Shown here: positions 1 to 8,072 of the stretch, piece by piece
How positions within the stretch are numbered: position 1 is the stretch's first letter
Layout of the letters: each line of letters opens with the position of its first letter
Translations under genes and position numbers: made by a program
Source: Streptacidiphilus sp. P02-A3a
GTDB lineage: Bacteria > Actinomycetota > Actinomycetes > Streptomycetales > Streptomycetaceae
Direction of reading: 5' to 3'
Assembly (NCBI RefSeq): GCF_014084105.1
Contig: NZ_CP048289.1
Span: 2,241,922 to 2,305,921 of the forward strand
DNA length: 64,000 nucleotides
Notes under the pieces: model-generated
What the model was told of the DNA's origin: nothing
The model's database searches: none
What the model saw: only the letters and a program-made list of their open reading frames with translations

Positions 1-113
1 TGTTCGGACACGTGCACCAGCCGCTCGCCCGGCGGATGCGGATCGGCCGCAGCGAGTGCGTCAACGTAGGACACTTCCGCTCGACCGGACGGCCATGGGT
101 GCTGGAGTGGTGA
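1..113 (+). CDS. Metallophosphoesterase, C-terminal fragment (cut by window start)
   Basis: Only the last 36 residues are visible, in the frame that begins at base 3 and ends with TGA at 111-113. They contain a Gly-His-Val-His motif (residues 2-5 of the fragment), the last metal-binding block of calcineurin-like phosphoesterases, followed by Cys-Val-Asn-Val-Gly-His, which is typical of the strand that closes this fold. The enzyme would hydrolyse a phosphoester with two metal ions; its substrate cannot be judged from so little. The N-terminal catalytic Asp/His motifs lie outside the window. Confidence 0.7.
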   Translation, partial: FGHVHQPLARRMRIGRSECVNVGHFRSTGRPWVLEW

Positions 114-180
114 CGCGATAACCTTCCAGGGTCAAGCGAGCCATGACGAGAAAGCCATGACGAGACGCGGAGGCCATCCG

Positions 181-720
181 ATGGCGGAGCACACCAGGTC
201 GAGCACCACGATCGACGCCACACCGGCCCGGATCATGGCGGTCATCGCGGACTTCGCCGCCTACCCGGAGTGGACCGGGGAGGTCAAGGAGGTCGAGGTG
301 CTGGGGACCGGCGCGGACGGCCGCGCCCAGCAGGTCCGACTGCTGCTCGACGCCGGGGCGATCAAGGACGAGCACGTGCTCGCCTACACCTGGGACGGCG
401 AACGGCAGGTCAGCTGGACGCTGGTGAAGAGCCAGATGCTGCGGTCGCTGGACGGCTCCTACTCGCTGGCCGCCGCCCGCAGCGGCGGCACCGAGGTCAC
501 CTACCAGCTGGCCGTGGACGTCAAGATCCCGATGCTGGGCATGATCAAGCGCAAGGCGGAGAAGGTCATCATCGACCGGGCGCTGGCCGGGCTGAAGAAG
601 CGCGTTGAGTCCGTGCCCGCCGCATCTGCCGCCGCCGCGACCTCCGCGACCTCCGCGACCTCCGCCGCCGCCGACGCCGCTGAGGCGGTCGACCCGGCCG
701 GCACCGGCGCCGAGAGCTGA
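181..720 (+). CDS. SRPBCC-fold (polyketide cyclase/dehydrase-like) protein
   Basis: This 179-residue protein has the START/Bet v1-like pattern of the SRPBCC superfamily: an early helix with Phe-Ala-Ala-Tyr-Pro-Glu-Trp, alternating strands, and a long amphipathic C-terminal helix near residues 125-150. Such proteins bind hydrophobic ligands; no ligand can be named. The last 30 residues are Ala/Thr/Ser-rich and look disordered. I chose the ATG at 181 because GGAGG at 169-173 sits 7 nt upstream; an in-frame ATG at 157 lacks such a site. Its stop overlaps the start of the next gene by one base, so it is probably cotranslated with the ArsA-like ATPase, a pairing I remember as conserved in streptomycetes. 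Confidence 0.85.
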   Translation: MAEHTRSSTTIDATPARIMAVIADFAAYPEWTGEVKEVEVLGTGADGRAQQVRLLLDAGAIKDEHVLAYTWDGERQVSWTLVKSQMLRSLDGSYSLAAARSGGTEVTYQLAVDVKIPMLGMIKRKAEKVIIDRALAGLKKRVESVPAASAAAATSATSATSAAADAAEAVDPAGTGAES

Positions 721-1946
721 TGGCCGCCGCCGGGCCCAGGGTCGTCCTGATCAGCGGGGACGGCGGCAGCGGGCGCAGCACGGTCGCCGCCGCCATCGCG
801 CGCCGGGCGGCCGGGAGCGGGCAGCGGACGCTGCTGCTGGCCGCCGACGACCCGCACCGCACCCTCGACCGGCTGCTCGGCGCCAGGCTCGGCGACGAGC
901 CCGCACGACTGCCCGCCGACCCGCACACCGACCCGCACGCCGACCCGAACGCCGACCTCTTCGCCGCCCGGCTCGACCCGCAGACCGCCTTCCGCGACGC
1001 GGCCGAACGCCTGCTGACCCGGGCCCGGACGCTGTTCGACCTGCTCGGTGTGGAAGCACTGGACCGCGACGAGATCACCGCTCTCCCCGGCGCCGAGCAC
1101 CTGGCCCTGCTGGACGCCCTGCGCACCCACGGCACCGACCCCGGCTGGGACACCGTGGTCGTCGACGCGCCCCCCGTCCCGGCCCTGCTCGCCGCGCTCG
1201 CGCTGCCCGAGCAACTCGACCGCTACCTGGCCCGGCTGCTCCCCGAGCAGCGGCAGGCCGCCCGGGCGCTGCGCCCGGTGCTGGCCGCCTTCGCCGGGGT
1301 GCCGATGCCCGCCGACTGGCTGTTCGAGGCGCGGGCCTGGGCGGCGACCGAACTCGCCGCGATCCGCGCGGTCACCGACGCGCCCGGCACCGGCGTCCGG
1401 CTGGTCGTCGACGCCGCCGCCGGACCACGGGCCGCCGCCGCGCTGCGGACCGCCCGCGCCGGGCTCGCGCTGCACGGCCGCCGGGTGGAGTCGCTGATCG
1501 TCAACCGGCTGCTGCCGGACGGCGCCGACCCGTTCCTGGCCACGCTGCACAAGCAGCAGCAGCGGCAACTCACCGCGCTGCGGCTGGAATGGGACCTCCC
1601 GGTCACCGAACTGCCGCACCTGGGCCGGGAACCGGAGGGCCCGGCCGAGCTGGCGCCGTTCCTGCCGCCGGAACCCGCCGTCGCCGCCGCCGCCGACTGG
1701 CCGGTGCGGGACCTGCTGGGCACCCCCGAGGGCGTCCTGGTGTGGCGGATCCCGCTGCCCGGCGCCGACCGGGCCGACCTCGACCTGGTGCGCCGGGGCG
1801 ACGAGTTGGCGCTCGGCGTCGGCCCCTACCGGCGGACCGTGCCGCTGCCCTCGGCGCTGCGCCGCTGCACGGTGGCCGGTGCCGCGCTCCGTGACGGTGT
1901 GCTCGCGGTGCGTTTCGCGCCCGACCCGCAGCTGTGGCCTCGCTGA
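720..1946 (+). CDS. ArsA/Get3-like P-loop ATPase with altered Walker A
   Basis: The 408-residue protein begins with the strand and P-loop of the deviant-Walker SIMIBI class (residues 8-21), then an internal domain with Val-Val-Val-Asp-Ala-Pro-Pro near residue 140, and a C-terminal beta-rich domain like the HSP20-like end of bacterial ArsA proteins. The family uses ATP to drive client handover or ion efflux. Here the P-loop reads G-D-G-G-S-G-R-S-T where active members have G-K-G-G-V-G-K-T/S: the signature lysine is Asp14 and the P-loop lysine is Arg19. It may have weak or no ATPase activity and act as a scaffold. It follows the SRPBCC gene with a TGATG junction, which suggests the two products work together. 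Confidence 0.75.
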   Translation: MAAAGPRVVLISGDGGSGRSTVAAAIARRAAGSGQRTLLLAADDPHRTLDRLLGARLGDEPARLPADPHTDPHADPNADLFAARLDPQTAFRDAAERLLTRARTLFDLLGVEALDRDEITALPGAEHLALLDALRTHGTDPGWDTVVVDAPPVPALLAALALPEQLDRYLARLLPEQRQAARALRPVLAAFAGVPMPADWLFEARAWAATELAAIRAVTDAPGTGVRLVVDAAAGPRAAAALRTARAGLALHGRRVESLIVNRLLPDGADPFLATLHKQQQRQLTALRLEWDLPVTELPHLGREPEGPAELAPFLPPEPAVAAAADWPVRDLLGTPEGVLVWRIPLPGADRADLDLVRRGDELALGVGPYRRTVPLPSALRRCTVAGAALRDGVLAVRFAPDPQLWPR

Positions 1947-2049
1947 GCCGGAGCCGGAGCCGGATGGTTCGAGTACCGCCGGAACGCCCATCCGGTGGGC
2001 TGGTTCGGGTAGCGTCGCAGGAGACCCACCTCGTAGAAGGAGCAGGACC

Positions 2050-2490
2050 ATGACGACTGCCGACGACCGCCACGACGAGGATGTGTGGGCACAGGCCGTG
2101 GCCGAGGACGCCAAGCAGCAGCACCAGGAGCAGGCGAACCGGGCCCGGCCGCAGGGTGAGGACGGCGAGGCGGCGGGCGCCGAGCCGAAGTCCGCGACCG
2201 GCGACCTCTTCGGTCCCGAACTCGGGCCGCTGGTCGAGGAGGTGCGCAAGTTCGCCGCCGCCGTCGGCGGCCGGGTGGACGAGGCGGCCTCGGCGCTGGG
2301 CGCCGGTGACGGGATGCGCGGGCTGCAGCAGCTGGCGGCTCCGCTGCGCGGCAAGCACCCGGAGGTCTACGGCCACCTGATCGCGGCCGGGGGCGAGCTG
2401 TTGGCCGCGTACCGGGCGGCGGTCACCGCCTCCGAGCGGCGCTGGTCCGCCGCCAAGCCGTCCGGCAGCGAGCAGATCGACCTCGACTGA
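2050..2490 (+). CDS. DUF5304 family protein (unknown function)
   Basis: This 146-residue acidic protein has a charged, probably disordered N-terminal third (Asp/Glu/Gln-rich) and a helical C-terminal region from about residue 55. I recognise it as the streptomycete-specific DUF5304 family, whose function is unknown. There is no signal peptide or membrane segment. The ATG at 2050 follows a strong GAAGGAG site; the longer reading frame upstream runs through non-coding sequence. A -10-like TAGCGT at 2010-2015 suggests its own promoter. In this family of genomes it sits between the SRPBCC/ArsA pair and glucokinase, but nothing ties it to sugar metabolism. Confidence 0.75.
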   Translation: MTTADDRHDEDVWAQAVAEDAKQQHQEQANRARPQGEDGEAAGAEPKSATGDLFGPELGPLVEEVRKFAAAVGGRVDEAASALGAGDGMRGLQQLAAPLRGKHPEVYGHLIAAGGELLAAYRAAVTASERRWSAAKPSGSEQIDLD

Positions 2491-2668
2491 CGGCCGGACC
2501 AGCGGCTCGGGCCCCGGCCGGTACGCCGAATCCCGAACTCCGAAGCCTGAAGGGCGAACGGGACATGTCGCCCCATTCGCCGCGGGTACCGACCAGTACG
2601 TCCCGAGAGAGCGGTTGCTTACGACTTTTGAAGGCTGTCCAGGCTAACTGAATCCGTGTGTCTTCGGC

Positions 2669-2690
2669 TAATGTACGCACAGGTGTGTAC
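2669..2690 (+). promoter_or_regulatory. Candidate glkA promoter and operator
   Basis: A -10-like TAATGT lies at 2669-2674, and directly behind it, where transcription would start, is an inverted repeat at 2673-2690 (GTACGCAC-AG-GTGTGTAC, 7 of 8 paired positions). No convincing -35 is visible. The placement over the start site fits a repressor site; the regulator is unknown. The other bases between 2491 and 2753 show nothing clear. Confidence 0.4.
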
Positions 2691-2753
2691 CCGACCCCTC
2701 GCGGGCGGGTACGGTACGGCCCAGCGGGAAAGCCAGCGGAGACTGAGGGACAC

Positions 2754-3695
2754 ATGGGACTGAGCATCGGCGTGGACGTCGGCGGCACCAAGATCGCGGC
2801 TGGGGTCGTGGACGAAACCGGCGAGATCCTGGCCCGTACCCGGGTGCCCACGCCGGCCGACCCGCAGTGGGCCGTCGGCGCGATCGCGGACGCGATCACC
2901 GAGCTGCGGGCCGGTCACCAGATCGAGTCGGTGGGCGTGGGGGCGCCCGGTTACATCGACCGGGGCCGTTCCACCGTGCTCATGGCTCCCAACATCAACT
3001 GGGAGAACGAGCCGCTGAAGGTCCGGATAGAGGACCTGGTCCAGCTCCCGACCGTGATCGAGAACGACGCCAACGCGGCGGCCTGGGGCGAGTTCCGCTT
3101 CGGCGCCGCGGCCACCCATGACGACATGATCATGATCACGGTGGGCACCGGCATCGGCGGCGGCATCGTGATCGAGGGCCGGATGCACCGCGGCTGCTTC
3201 GGCGTCGCCGGTGAGGTCGGCCACCTGAACATGATCCCCGACGGCCTGCCCTGCGGCTGCGGCAGCCGCGGCTGCTGGGAGCAGTACGCCTCGGGCCGGG
3301 CGCTGCGCCGCTACGGCCGGGAGCGCGCCGCCGCCGAACCCGTCCTGGGCAAGCGGCTGCTGGAGCTCAACGAGGGCGTCGCCGACACCATCACCGGCAG
3401 CCAGATCACCCAGGCCGCCGAGGAGGGCGACCCGCTCGCGCTTGAGGTCTACGCCGAACTGGCCGACTGGCTCGGCCGCGGCATGGCCGACCTGGCCTCG
3501 CTGTTCGACCCCGGGGTGTTCGTGCTCGGCGGCGGGGTCTCCGACTCCGGCTCGCTGCTGCTCGACCCGGTCGCCAAGGCCTTCGAGAAGCACCTGATCG
3601 GCGGGGTGCACCGGCCGCGCGCCGACGTGGTGCTGGCCACCCTGGGCTCGGCCGCCGGGATCGTCGGCGCGGGCGACCTGGCCCGCCAGGTCTGA
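2754..3695 (+). CDS. glkA: Glucokinase (ROK family)
   Basis: This 313-residue enzyme phosphorylates glucose with ATP to glucose 6-phosphate in the cytosol. It has the N-terminal phosphate motif Asp-Val-Gly-Gly-Thr-Lys, the catalytic Glu-Asn-Asp-Ala-Asn-Ala block near residue 103, the second glycine-rich phosphate loop near 129-138, and the ROK zinc site His plus Cys-x-Cys-x4-Cys (from Gly-Glu-Val-Gly-His to Cys-Gly-Cys-Gly-Ser-Arg-Gly-Cys). In Streptomyces coelicolor the orthologue GlkA is also central to carbon catabolite repression. The length matches the family. The ATG at 2754 follows GACTGAGGGA; the in-frame GTG at 2658 would add a non-conserved tail. It is probably monocistronic, with a hairpin after the stop. 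Confidence 0.95.
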   Translation: MGLSIGVDVGGTKIAAGVVDETGEILARTRVPTPADPQWAVGAIADAITELRAGHQIESVGVGAPGYIDRGRSTVLMAPNINWENEPLKVRIEDLVQLPTVIENDANAAAWGEFRFGAAATHDDMIMITVGTGIGGGIVIEGRMHRGCFGVAGEVGHLNMIPDGLPCGCGSRGCWEQYASGRALRRYGRERAAAEPVLGKRLLELNEGVADTITGSQITQAAEEGDPLALEVYAELADWLGRGMADLASLFDPGVFVLGGGVSDSGSLLLDPVAKAFEKHLIGGVHRPRADVVLATLGSAAGIVGAGDLARQV

Positions 3696-3702
3696 CCGAG
3701 CG

Positions 3703-3733
3703 GTCCGACCCGGGGCGGCCGACCGGGTCGGAC
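3703..3733 (+). terminator. Hairpin after glkA
   Basis: An 11-bp perfect stem (GTCCGACCCGG at 3703-3713 with its complement at 3723-3733) begins 8 nt after the glkA stop. There is no T run, as is usual for actinomycete terminators. Confidence 0.6.
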
Positions 3734-3793
3734 GGTTCGAACAGCGCGCTGTCGTTGCGCCCCAACGGCGTTGCGGGCTGCGAGGATCGGCGT

Positions 3794-4558
3794 ATGCCCG
3801 CCGAAGACCTGCCCGCCTCTGGACCGCAGCCCGACGGCAGCGAGACCGTCCGGGTGCTCAGCTACAACATCCGCTCACTGCGCGACGACCGGACGGCGCT
3901 GGCGCGGGTGATCCGCGCCTGCGATCCGGACCTGGTCTGCGTGCAGGAGTCCCCGCGCTTCTGGTTCCCCCGGCAGCAGGCGGGCTGGCTGGCCCGCGCC
4001 ACCGGCCGCTACCTGCTCTCCGGCGGCCTCAGCGCCTCCGGGCCGCTGCTGCTGGGGCGGCTGCGGGCGCTGCCGCTGTCGGTGCACGACGTACTGCTGC
4101 CACGGACGCCGGGGCTGCACCAGCGGGGCTTCGCGACCACGGTGCTGCGGCTCGGCCGGGCCGCGCCGTTCTCGCTGACCAGCTGCCACCTCTCGCTCGA
4201 CGCGACCGAGCGGTACCGGCAGTGCGAGCTGCTGCTGGAGCACCTGGAGCGGGTACGGGCGGCCGGGGCGCGCCACAGCGTGGTCGGCGGCGACTTCAAC
4301 GAGCATCCGGGCGACCCCGGTTGGGACCTGCTGGCGGGGCGGCTGCGGGACGGCTGGGCAGTCGCGCCCTGGGGCTCCGAGTACACCTCGGTACCCGAGC
4401 GCCCGTACCAGCGGCTGGACGCGGTCTTCGCCTCGCCCGGGGTGGAGGTGCTGGCCTGCGGGGTGCCGGACCGGCTGGCGGGGCTGCGCCCGGCCGACCT
4501 CACCGCCGCCACCGACCACCTGCCGGTCCTGGCGGTGCTGCGCGTCCCGGTCGACTGA
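3794..4558 (+). CDS. Endonuclease/exonuclease/phosphatase family hydrolase
   Basis: The 254-residue protein has the ordered motifs of the EEP (DNase I/ExoIII-like) fold: Ser-Tyr-Asn-Ile-Arg, Asp-Leu-Val-Cys-Val-Gln-Glu (metal-binding Glu), Cys-His-Leu-Ser, Gly-Gly-Asp-Phe-Asn-Glu, and C-terminal Thr-Asp-His-Leu-Pro. Family members cut nucleic acids or hydrolyse phosphodiesters and inositol phosphates; the substrate is not clear here. There is no signal peptide, so it should be cytosolic. The ATG at 3794 is chosen because GAGGAT at 3782-3787 ends 6 nt before it, either as a ribosome site or as a -10 of a leaderless mRNA. A TTG start at 3755 would add an unsupported tail. Confidence 0.8.
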   Translation: MPAEDLPASGPQPDGSETVRVLSYNIRSLRDDRTALARVIRACDPDLVCVQESPRFWFPRQQAGWLARATGRYLLSGGLSASGPLLLGRLRALPLSVHDVLLPRTPGLHQRGFATTVLRLGRAAPFSLTSCHLSLDATERYRQCELLLEHLERVRAAGARHSVVGGDFNEHPGDPGWDLLAGRLRDGWAVAPWGSEYTSVPERPYQRLDAVFASPGVEVLACGVPDRLAGLRPADLTAATDHLPVLAVLRVPVD

Positions 4559-4603
4559 GCCGCGAGTCGACCGGGCCCCGGACCGCGCCGGGCGGCGGTG
4601 GGG

Positions 4604-5176
4604 TCAGACCACCGCGCCGTTGTCCGGGTCCGGGTCGTCATCGTCGTCGTCCACCCGCATCCGGGAGACCAGCGTCGCCGTCCCGCCCAGGAACAGGCCG
4701 CCGCCCAGTACCGCCCCCAGACCCGGCAGCTGTCCGGTCAGGTACAGGCCGATCAGCACCAGGCCGAGCACCAGCGCGGCCACGGCCAGCCGGGTCGGCG
4801 CCTCGGGCCGGGGCAGCGGCTCCGGCGGCGGGGGCACGAAGTGGCCCTCGTCCGGGTCCTCCGCCGCGACCCAGGCGCGCGGGTCCACCGGCGGCAGCGC
4901 CTGCACCCGGGGCAGCCGCACGATGGTCGGGCGCGGCCGGGGCGCGGGGGCGAGGTCGGCCACGTCCTCGGCCTCCGGCCAGGTCCGGTCCTCGGCCTGC
5001 ACCGGGTCGTCGAAACCCGCGATCAGCTGGGCGAACAACTCGTCGTCGGTGGCCGGGGGCGGCTGCGGCGCCGGGGCGCCGCCGGGACCGGCGGCGTCGG
5101 CGGGACCGGCGGGCGCGGAGCCCTCGGCCCCCTCGGCCGGGTCGGGCAGCTCGGGCAGTTCGGGCACGGTGCTCAC
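4604..5176 (-). CDS. Membrane-anchored acidic protein of unknown function
   Basis: This 190-residue protein starts at a GTG whose last bases overlap the TGA of the upstream lipase gene (GTGA), so the two are translationally coupled. The first 120 residues are Pro/Ala/Glu-rich and probably disordered. Two closely spaced hydrophobic segments near residues 133-172 follow, and the protein ends with a striking run of six aspartates within an acidic tail. I do not recognise a domain. The context suggests a membrane partner of the lipase, but that is inference only. Confidence 0.7.
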   Translation of the reverse strand: MSTVPELPELPDPAEGAEGSAPAGPADAAGPGGAPAPQPPPATDDELFAQLIAGFDDPVQAEDRTWPEAEDVADLAPAPRPRPTIVRLPRVQALPPVDPRAWVAAEDPDEGHFVPPPPEPLPRPEAPTRLAVAALVLGLVLIGLYLTGQLPGLGAVLGGGLFLGGTATLVSRMRVDDDDDDPDPDNGAVV

Positions 5177-5931
5177 CCCTCCGCCGGGGCGGAGAGCCTG
5201 CGGATGAAGTCCAGGCTGCCCTCGAAGATCAGCTCGGCGTCGTAGTCCAGCGTCGCCACATGGAAGCTCCGCTCGCAGATCCGCTCCTCCACGTCGGTCG
5301 AGGAGATCCGGGAGAGCAGCAGTTCCGCGCTGGGCGGCGGCACCACCTTGTCCCTGCGGCTGCGGAACAGCAGCAGCGGCTGGGTCACCTGCGGCAGCTC
5401 GGCCTGCACGGTCCGGGTCAGCTGCGCCATCGAGTGCGCCGCGTGCAGCGGGGTCCGGGTGTACCCGCCCTCGGTGACCCCCGGTGTCGCCACGTCGTCG
5501 GAGATCCCCGGCAGGCTCGGCACCAGGTGCCGGACCAGCGGCAGCGCCCGGTGCGCCTGGCCGGGCATCCGCACCAGCGGGTTCACCAGCACCAGCCCCG
5601 ACACCGCCGGTCCGCGCTCGGCCGCCAGGTGCAGCGAGAGCAGGCCGCCCATCGACAGCGCGCACAGGAAGACCTGGTCGCACTCCTTGGCCAGCAGGTC
5701 GAACTCGCGCTCCACGGTGGCGTACCAGTCCGGCCAGCGGGTGACGTTGAGGTCGCGCCAGTGGGTGCCGTGCCCCGGCAGCAGCGGCAGCGAGACACTG
5801 AGCCCGGCTCCGGCCAGGGCCTGCGCCCACGGCCGCATCGACTGGGGCGAGCCGGTGAACCCGTGGCAGACCAGCACGCCGATCGGGCCGCCTTGGTGGC
5901 GGTACGGCTCGGCACCGGGCAAGAGCGGCAT
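5173..5931 (-). CDS. Alpha/beta hydrolase, carboxylesterase/monoacylglycerol lipase type
   Basis: The 252-residue enzyme has the alpha/beta-hydrolase layout: oxyanion region His-Gly-Phe-Thr-Gly near residue 23, nucleophile Ser93, acid in Ser-Arg-Arg-Asp-Lys-Val-Val-Pro, and catalytic His in Ser-Phe-His-Val-Ala-Thr. It resembles the Est30/monoglyceride lipase group, which cleaves short acyl esters in the cytosol. The nucleophile elbow is Ala-Leu-Ser-Met-Gly, with Ala at the usual first Gly. The ATG at 5931 follows GGAAGGAAG; the upstream extension to 6099 has no coding support. It overlaps the next gene by 4 nt and is divergent from the acyltransferase, so lipid turnover is a plausible shared theme. 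Confidence 0.85.
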   Translation of the reverse strand: MPLLPGAEPYRHQGGPIGVLVCHGFTGSPQSMRPWAQALAGAGLSVSLPLLPGHGTHWRDLNVTRWPDWYATVEREFDLLAKECDQVFLCALSMGGLLSLHLAAERGPAVSGLVLVNPLVRMPGQAHRALPLVRHLVPSLPGISDDVATPGVTEGGYTRTPLHAAHSMAQLTRTVQAELPQVTQPLLLFRSRRDKVVPPPSAELLLSRISSTDVEERICERSFHVATLDYDAELIFEGSLDFIRRLSAPAEG

Positions 5932-6062
5932 CTGCGCTTCCTTCCACAAGTCTTCCGCGCGGGGGATCAGCGCATCGTCCCATGCCGCCGAGGCAGCCGT
6001 ACAGCTCAGCTTGCCCGGAGGCACTAAGGTGCATGGGTGGTTCGCTAATCTGGAGGCCAGGG

Positions 6063-6785
6063 TTGTTCTACCGAGTGATGAAGATGATCGTCGCCCCACT
6101 GCTGAAGATCTTCTTCCGTCCGTGGGTCGAGGGCATGGACAACATCCCGGCCGACGGCCCGGCCATCCTGGCGAGCAACCACCTCTCCTTCTCCGACTCC
6201 TTCTTCCTGCCCGCGCTGATGCGGCGGCGGGTGACCTTCATCGCCAAGTCCGAGTACTTCACCGGGACCGGTGTCAAGGGAAAGTTGACGGCGGCGTTCT
6301 TCAAGGGCGTCGGCCAGCTGCCGGTGGACCGGTCCGGGGTGCGCGGCGCGGGCGAGGCGGCGATCCGCAGCGGCATCGAGGTGATCGAGCGCGGTGAGCT
6401 GTTCGGGGTCTACCCGGAGGGCACCCGTTCGCCCGACGGCAAGCTGTACCGGGGCAAGGTCGGCGGCCTCGCCCGGATCGCCCTGGCCACCGGCGCGCCG
6501 GTGATCCCGGTGGCGATGATCGACACCGAGAAGCTCCAGCCGCCCGGCCAGGTCAAGCCCAACTTCGGCGTCCGCCCCGGCATCCGGATCGGCGCGCCGC
6601 TGGACTTCTCCCGCTACCACGGCATGGAGAACGACCGCTTCATCCTGCGTTCGGTGACGGACGAGGTGATGTACGAGATCATGCGGCTGTCCGGCCAGGA
6701 GTACGTCGACATCTACGCGACGGCCGCCAAGCGGCAGCTCCAGGACGCCCGCAAGCAGGCTCGCAAGCAGACCGACGACCAGTAG
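6063..6785 (+). CDS. 1-acyl-sn-glycerol-3-phosphate acyltransferase (PlsC family)
   Basis: This 240-residue membrane-associated enzyme would transfer an acyl chain to a lysophospholipid in phosphatidic acid synthesis. It has the NHx4D catalytic block (Asn-His-Leu-Ser-Phe-Ser-Asp) and the substrate-binding Pro-Glu-Gly-Thr-Arg-Ser motif, plus an N-terminal hydrophobic stretch. I chose TTG at 6063 because GGAGG at 6052-6056 stands 6 nt upstream and the protein then begins Leu-Phe-Tyr-Arg, as I recall for family members. Alternatives are ATG 6033 and ATG 6078, the latter too far from the ribosome site. It is followed after 21 nt by the sensor kinase gene. Confidence 0.87.
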   Translation: MFYRVMKMIVAPLLKIFFRPWVEGMDNIPADGPAILASNHLSFSDSFFLPALMRRRVTFIAKSEYFTGTGVKGKLTAAFFKGVGQLPVDRSGVRGAGEAAIRSGIEVIERGELFGVYPEGTRSPDGKLYRGKVGGLARIALATGAPVIPVAMIDTEKLQPPGQVKPNFGVRPGIRIGAPLDFSRYHGMENDRFILRSVTDEVMYEIMRLSGQEYVDIYATAAKRQLQDARKQARKQTDDQ

Positions 6786-6806
6786 CGCGGGGCGAGGGGG
6801 AGCGTC

Positions 6807-8072
6807 GTGGACGGCAAGGGGAGGGCCGGGGGCGGCTTCTCGGTGGAGCAGCCGCTGTGGCGCGCGGTCTCGGCCTTCCGGCTGCTGACCCTGCTGTACG
6901 CGATCGGCGCCTATCCGCACCTGTCCGCGCACTACACCGACCGCCTGGGCGGCTGGATCTACCTGGGCGTGCTCGGCGTCTGGACCTGCGCCACGGTGCG
7001 CCCGTTCTCCGCCAAGCAGCGCTGCGGCTGGGGCTGGCTGTACACGGACCTGGCGATGTCGGTCGCCGGGATCCTGCTCACCCGGGTCTTCGACGCGCAC
7101 GTCTGGGTGGCGGCCGGGGACCCGACGCTGCCGACCATCCGGGCCGCCGGAGCGGTGCTCGGCTTCGCGGTGATGGGCGGCTGGCTGCCCGCCGCCGTGG
7201 CCGGACTGGCGGTCGGCCTGGCCGACATCGTCGAGGCGGGCGGGGTGACCGCCAGCGACCTCCACAACATCGTTGTGCTGATGCTCGCCGGTGTGGCCAT
7301 CGGCTACGTGATCGAGGTGGCCCGGGCCAGTGAGCTGACCCTGGCCCGGGCGCTGGAGATCCAGGCGGCCACCCGGGAGCGGGAACGGCTGGCCCGGGAC
7401 ATCCACGACGGCGTGCTGCAGGTGCTGGCGATGGTCCAGCGGCGGGGGACCGAGGCCGGGGGCGAGGCGGCGGAACTGGGCCGGATGGCCGGGGAGCAGG
7501 AGCGCGCGCTGCGCGCCCTGATCGCCGAGGGCCTGGCGCCCAACCCCTCCTACGTCGCCCCGGTGCTCCCGCGCCGCACCCGTTCCGACGCCGACCGCGA
7601 CCCGGACGCCGACCCGGATGCCGGGGCGGAGCAGGACCTGCGGTCGCTGATCGCCCCGCTGGCGGGCGCGCGGGTGACCGTCTCCGCGCCCGGTACGCCG
7701 GTGCTGCTGCCCGGGCACGCGGTCCGCGAACTGGGCGCGGCCGTCGGCGCCGCGCTGGACAATGTCCGCAGGCACGCCGGGGAGCAGGCCCGGGCCTGGA
7801 TCCTGGTCGAGGAGGAGCCGGACGAGGTGGTGGTCAGCATCCGCGACGACGGTCCCGGCTTCGACGCCGCCGCCCGGCTCGGCGAGGCCGAGCGGGAGGG
7901 GCGGCTGGGGGTCTCCCAGTCGATCCGGGGCCGGTTGCGCGACCTCGGCGGCAGCGCCGACCTGTTCTCCACCCTCGGCCAGGGCACCGAGATCGAGCTC
8001 CGGGTACCGCGCGGGGACGGGGCCGCGCACGCCACCACGACCGAGCGCAGCAAGGAGGCGAGTGCCGGATGA
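6807..8072 (+). CDS. macS: Sensor histidine kinase, MacS type
   Basis: The 421-residue protein has an N-terminal block of about five membrane segments (residues 15-165, resembling DUF5931), then a HisKA_3 dimerisation domain with phospho-acceptor His200 in Asp-Ile-His-Asp-Gly, and a C-terminal ATPase domain with an N-box and Asp-Asp-Gly-Pro-Gly-Phe-Asp. There is no extracellular sensor domain, so it probably senses a membrane signal. Its position beside a NarL-type regulator and pfkA matches, from memory, MacS of Streptomyces coelicolor, whose system affects actinorhodin and aerial growth. GTG at 6807 follows a GAGGGGGAG site. The stop overlaps the start of macR (ATGA). Confidence 0.85.
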   Translation: MDGKGRAGGGFSVEQPLWRAVSAFRLLTLLYAIGAYPHLSAHYTDRLGGWIYLGVLGVWTCATVRPFSAKQRCGWGWLYTDLAMSVAGILLTRVFDAHVWVAAGDPTLPTIRAAGAVLGFAVMGGWLPAAVAGLAVGLADIVEAGGVTASDLHNIVVLMLAGVAIGYVIEVARASELTLARALEIQAATRERERLARDIHDGVLQVLAMVQRRGTEAGGEAAELGRMAGEQERALRALIAEGLAPNPSYVAPVLPRRTRSDADRDPDADPDAGAEQDLRSLIAPLAGARVTVSAPGTPVLLPGHAVRELGAAVGAALDNVRRHAGEQARAWILVEEEPDEVVVSIRDDGPGFDAAARLGEAEREGRLGVSQSIRGRLRDLGGSADLFSTLGQGTEIELRVPRGDGAAHATTTERSKEASAG

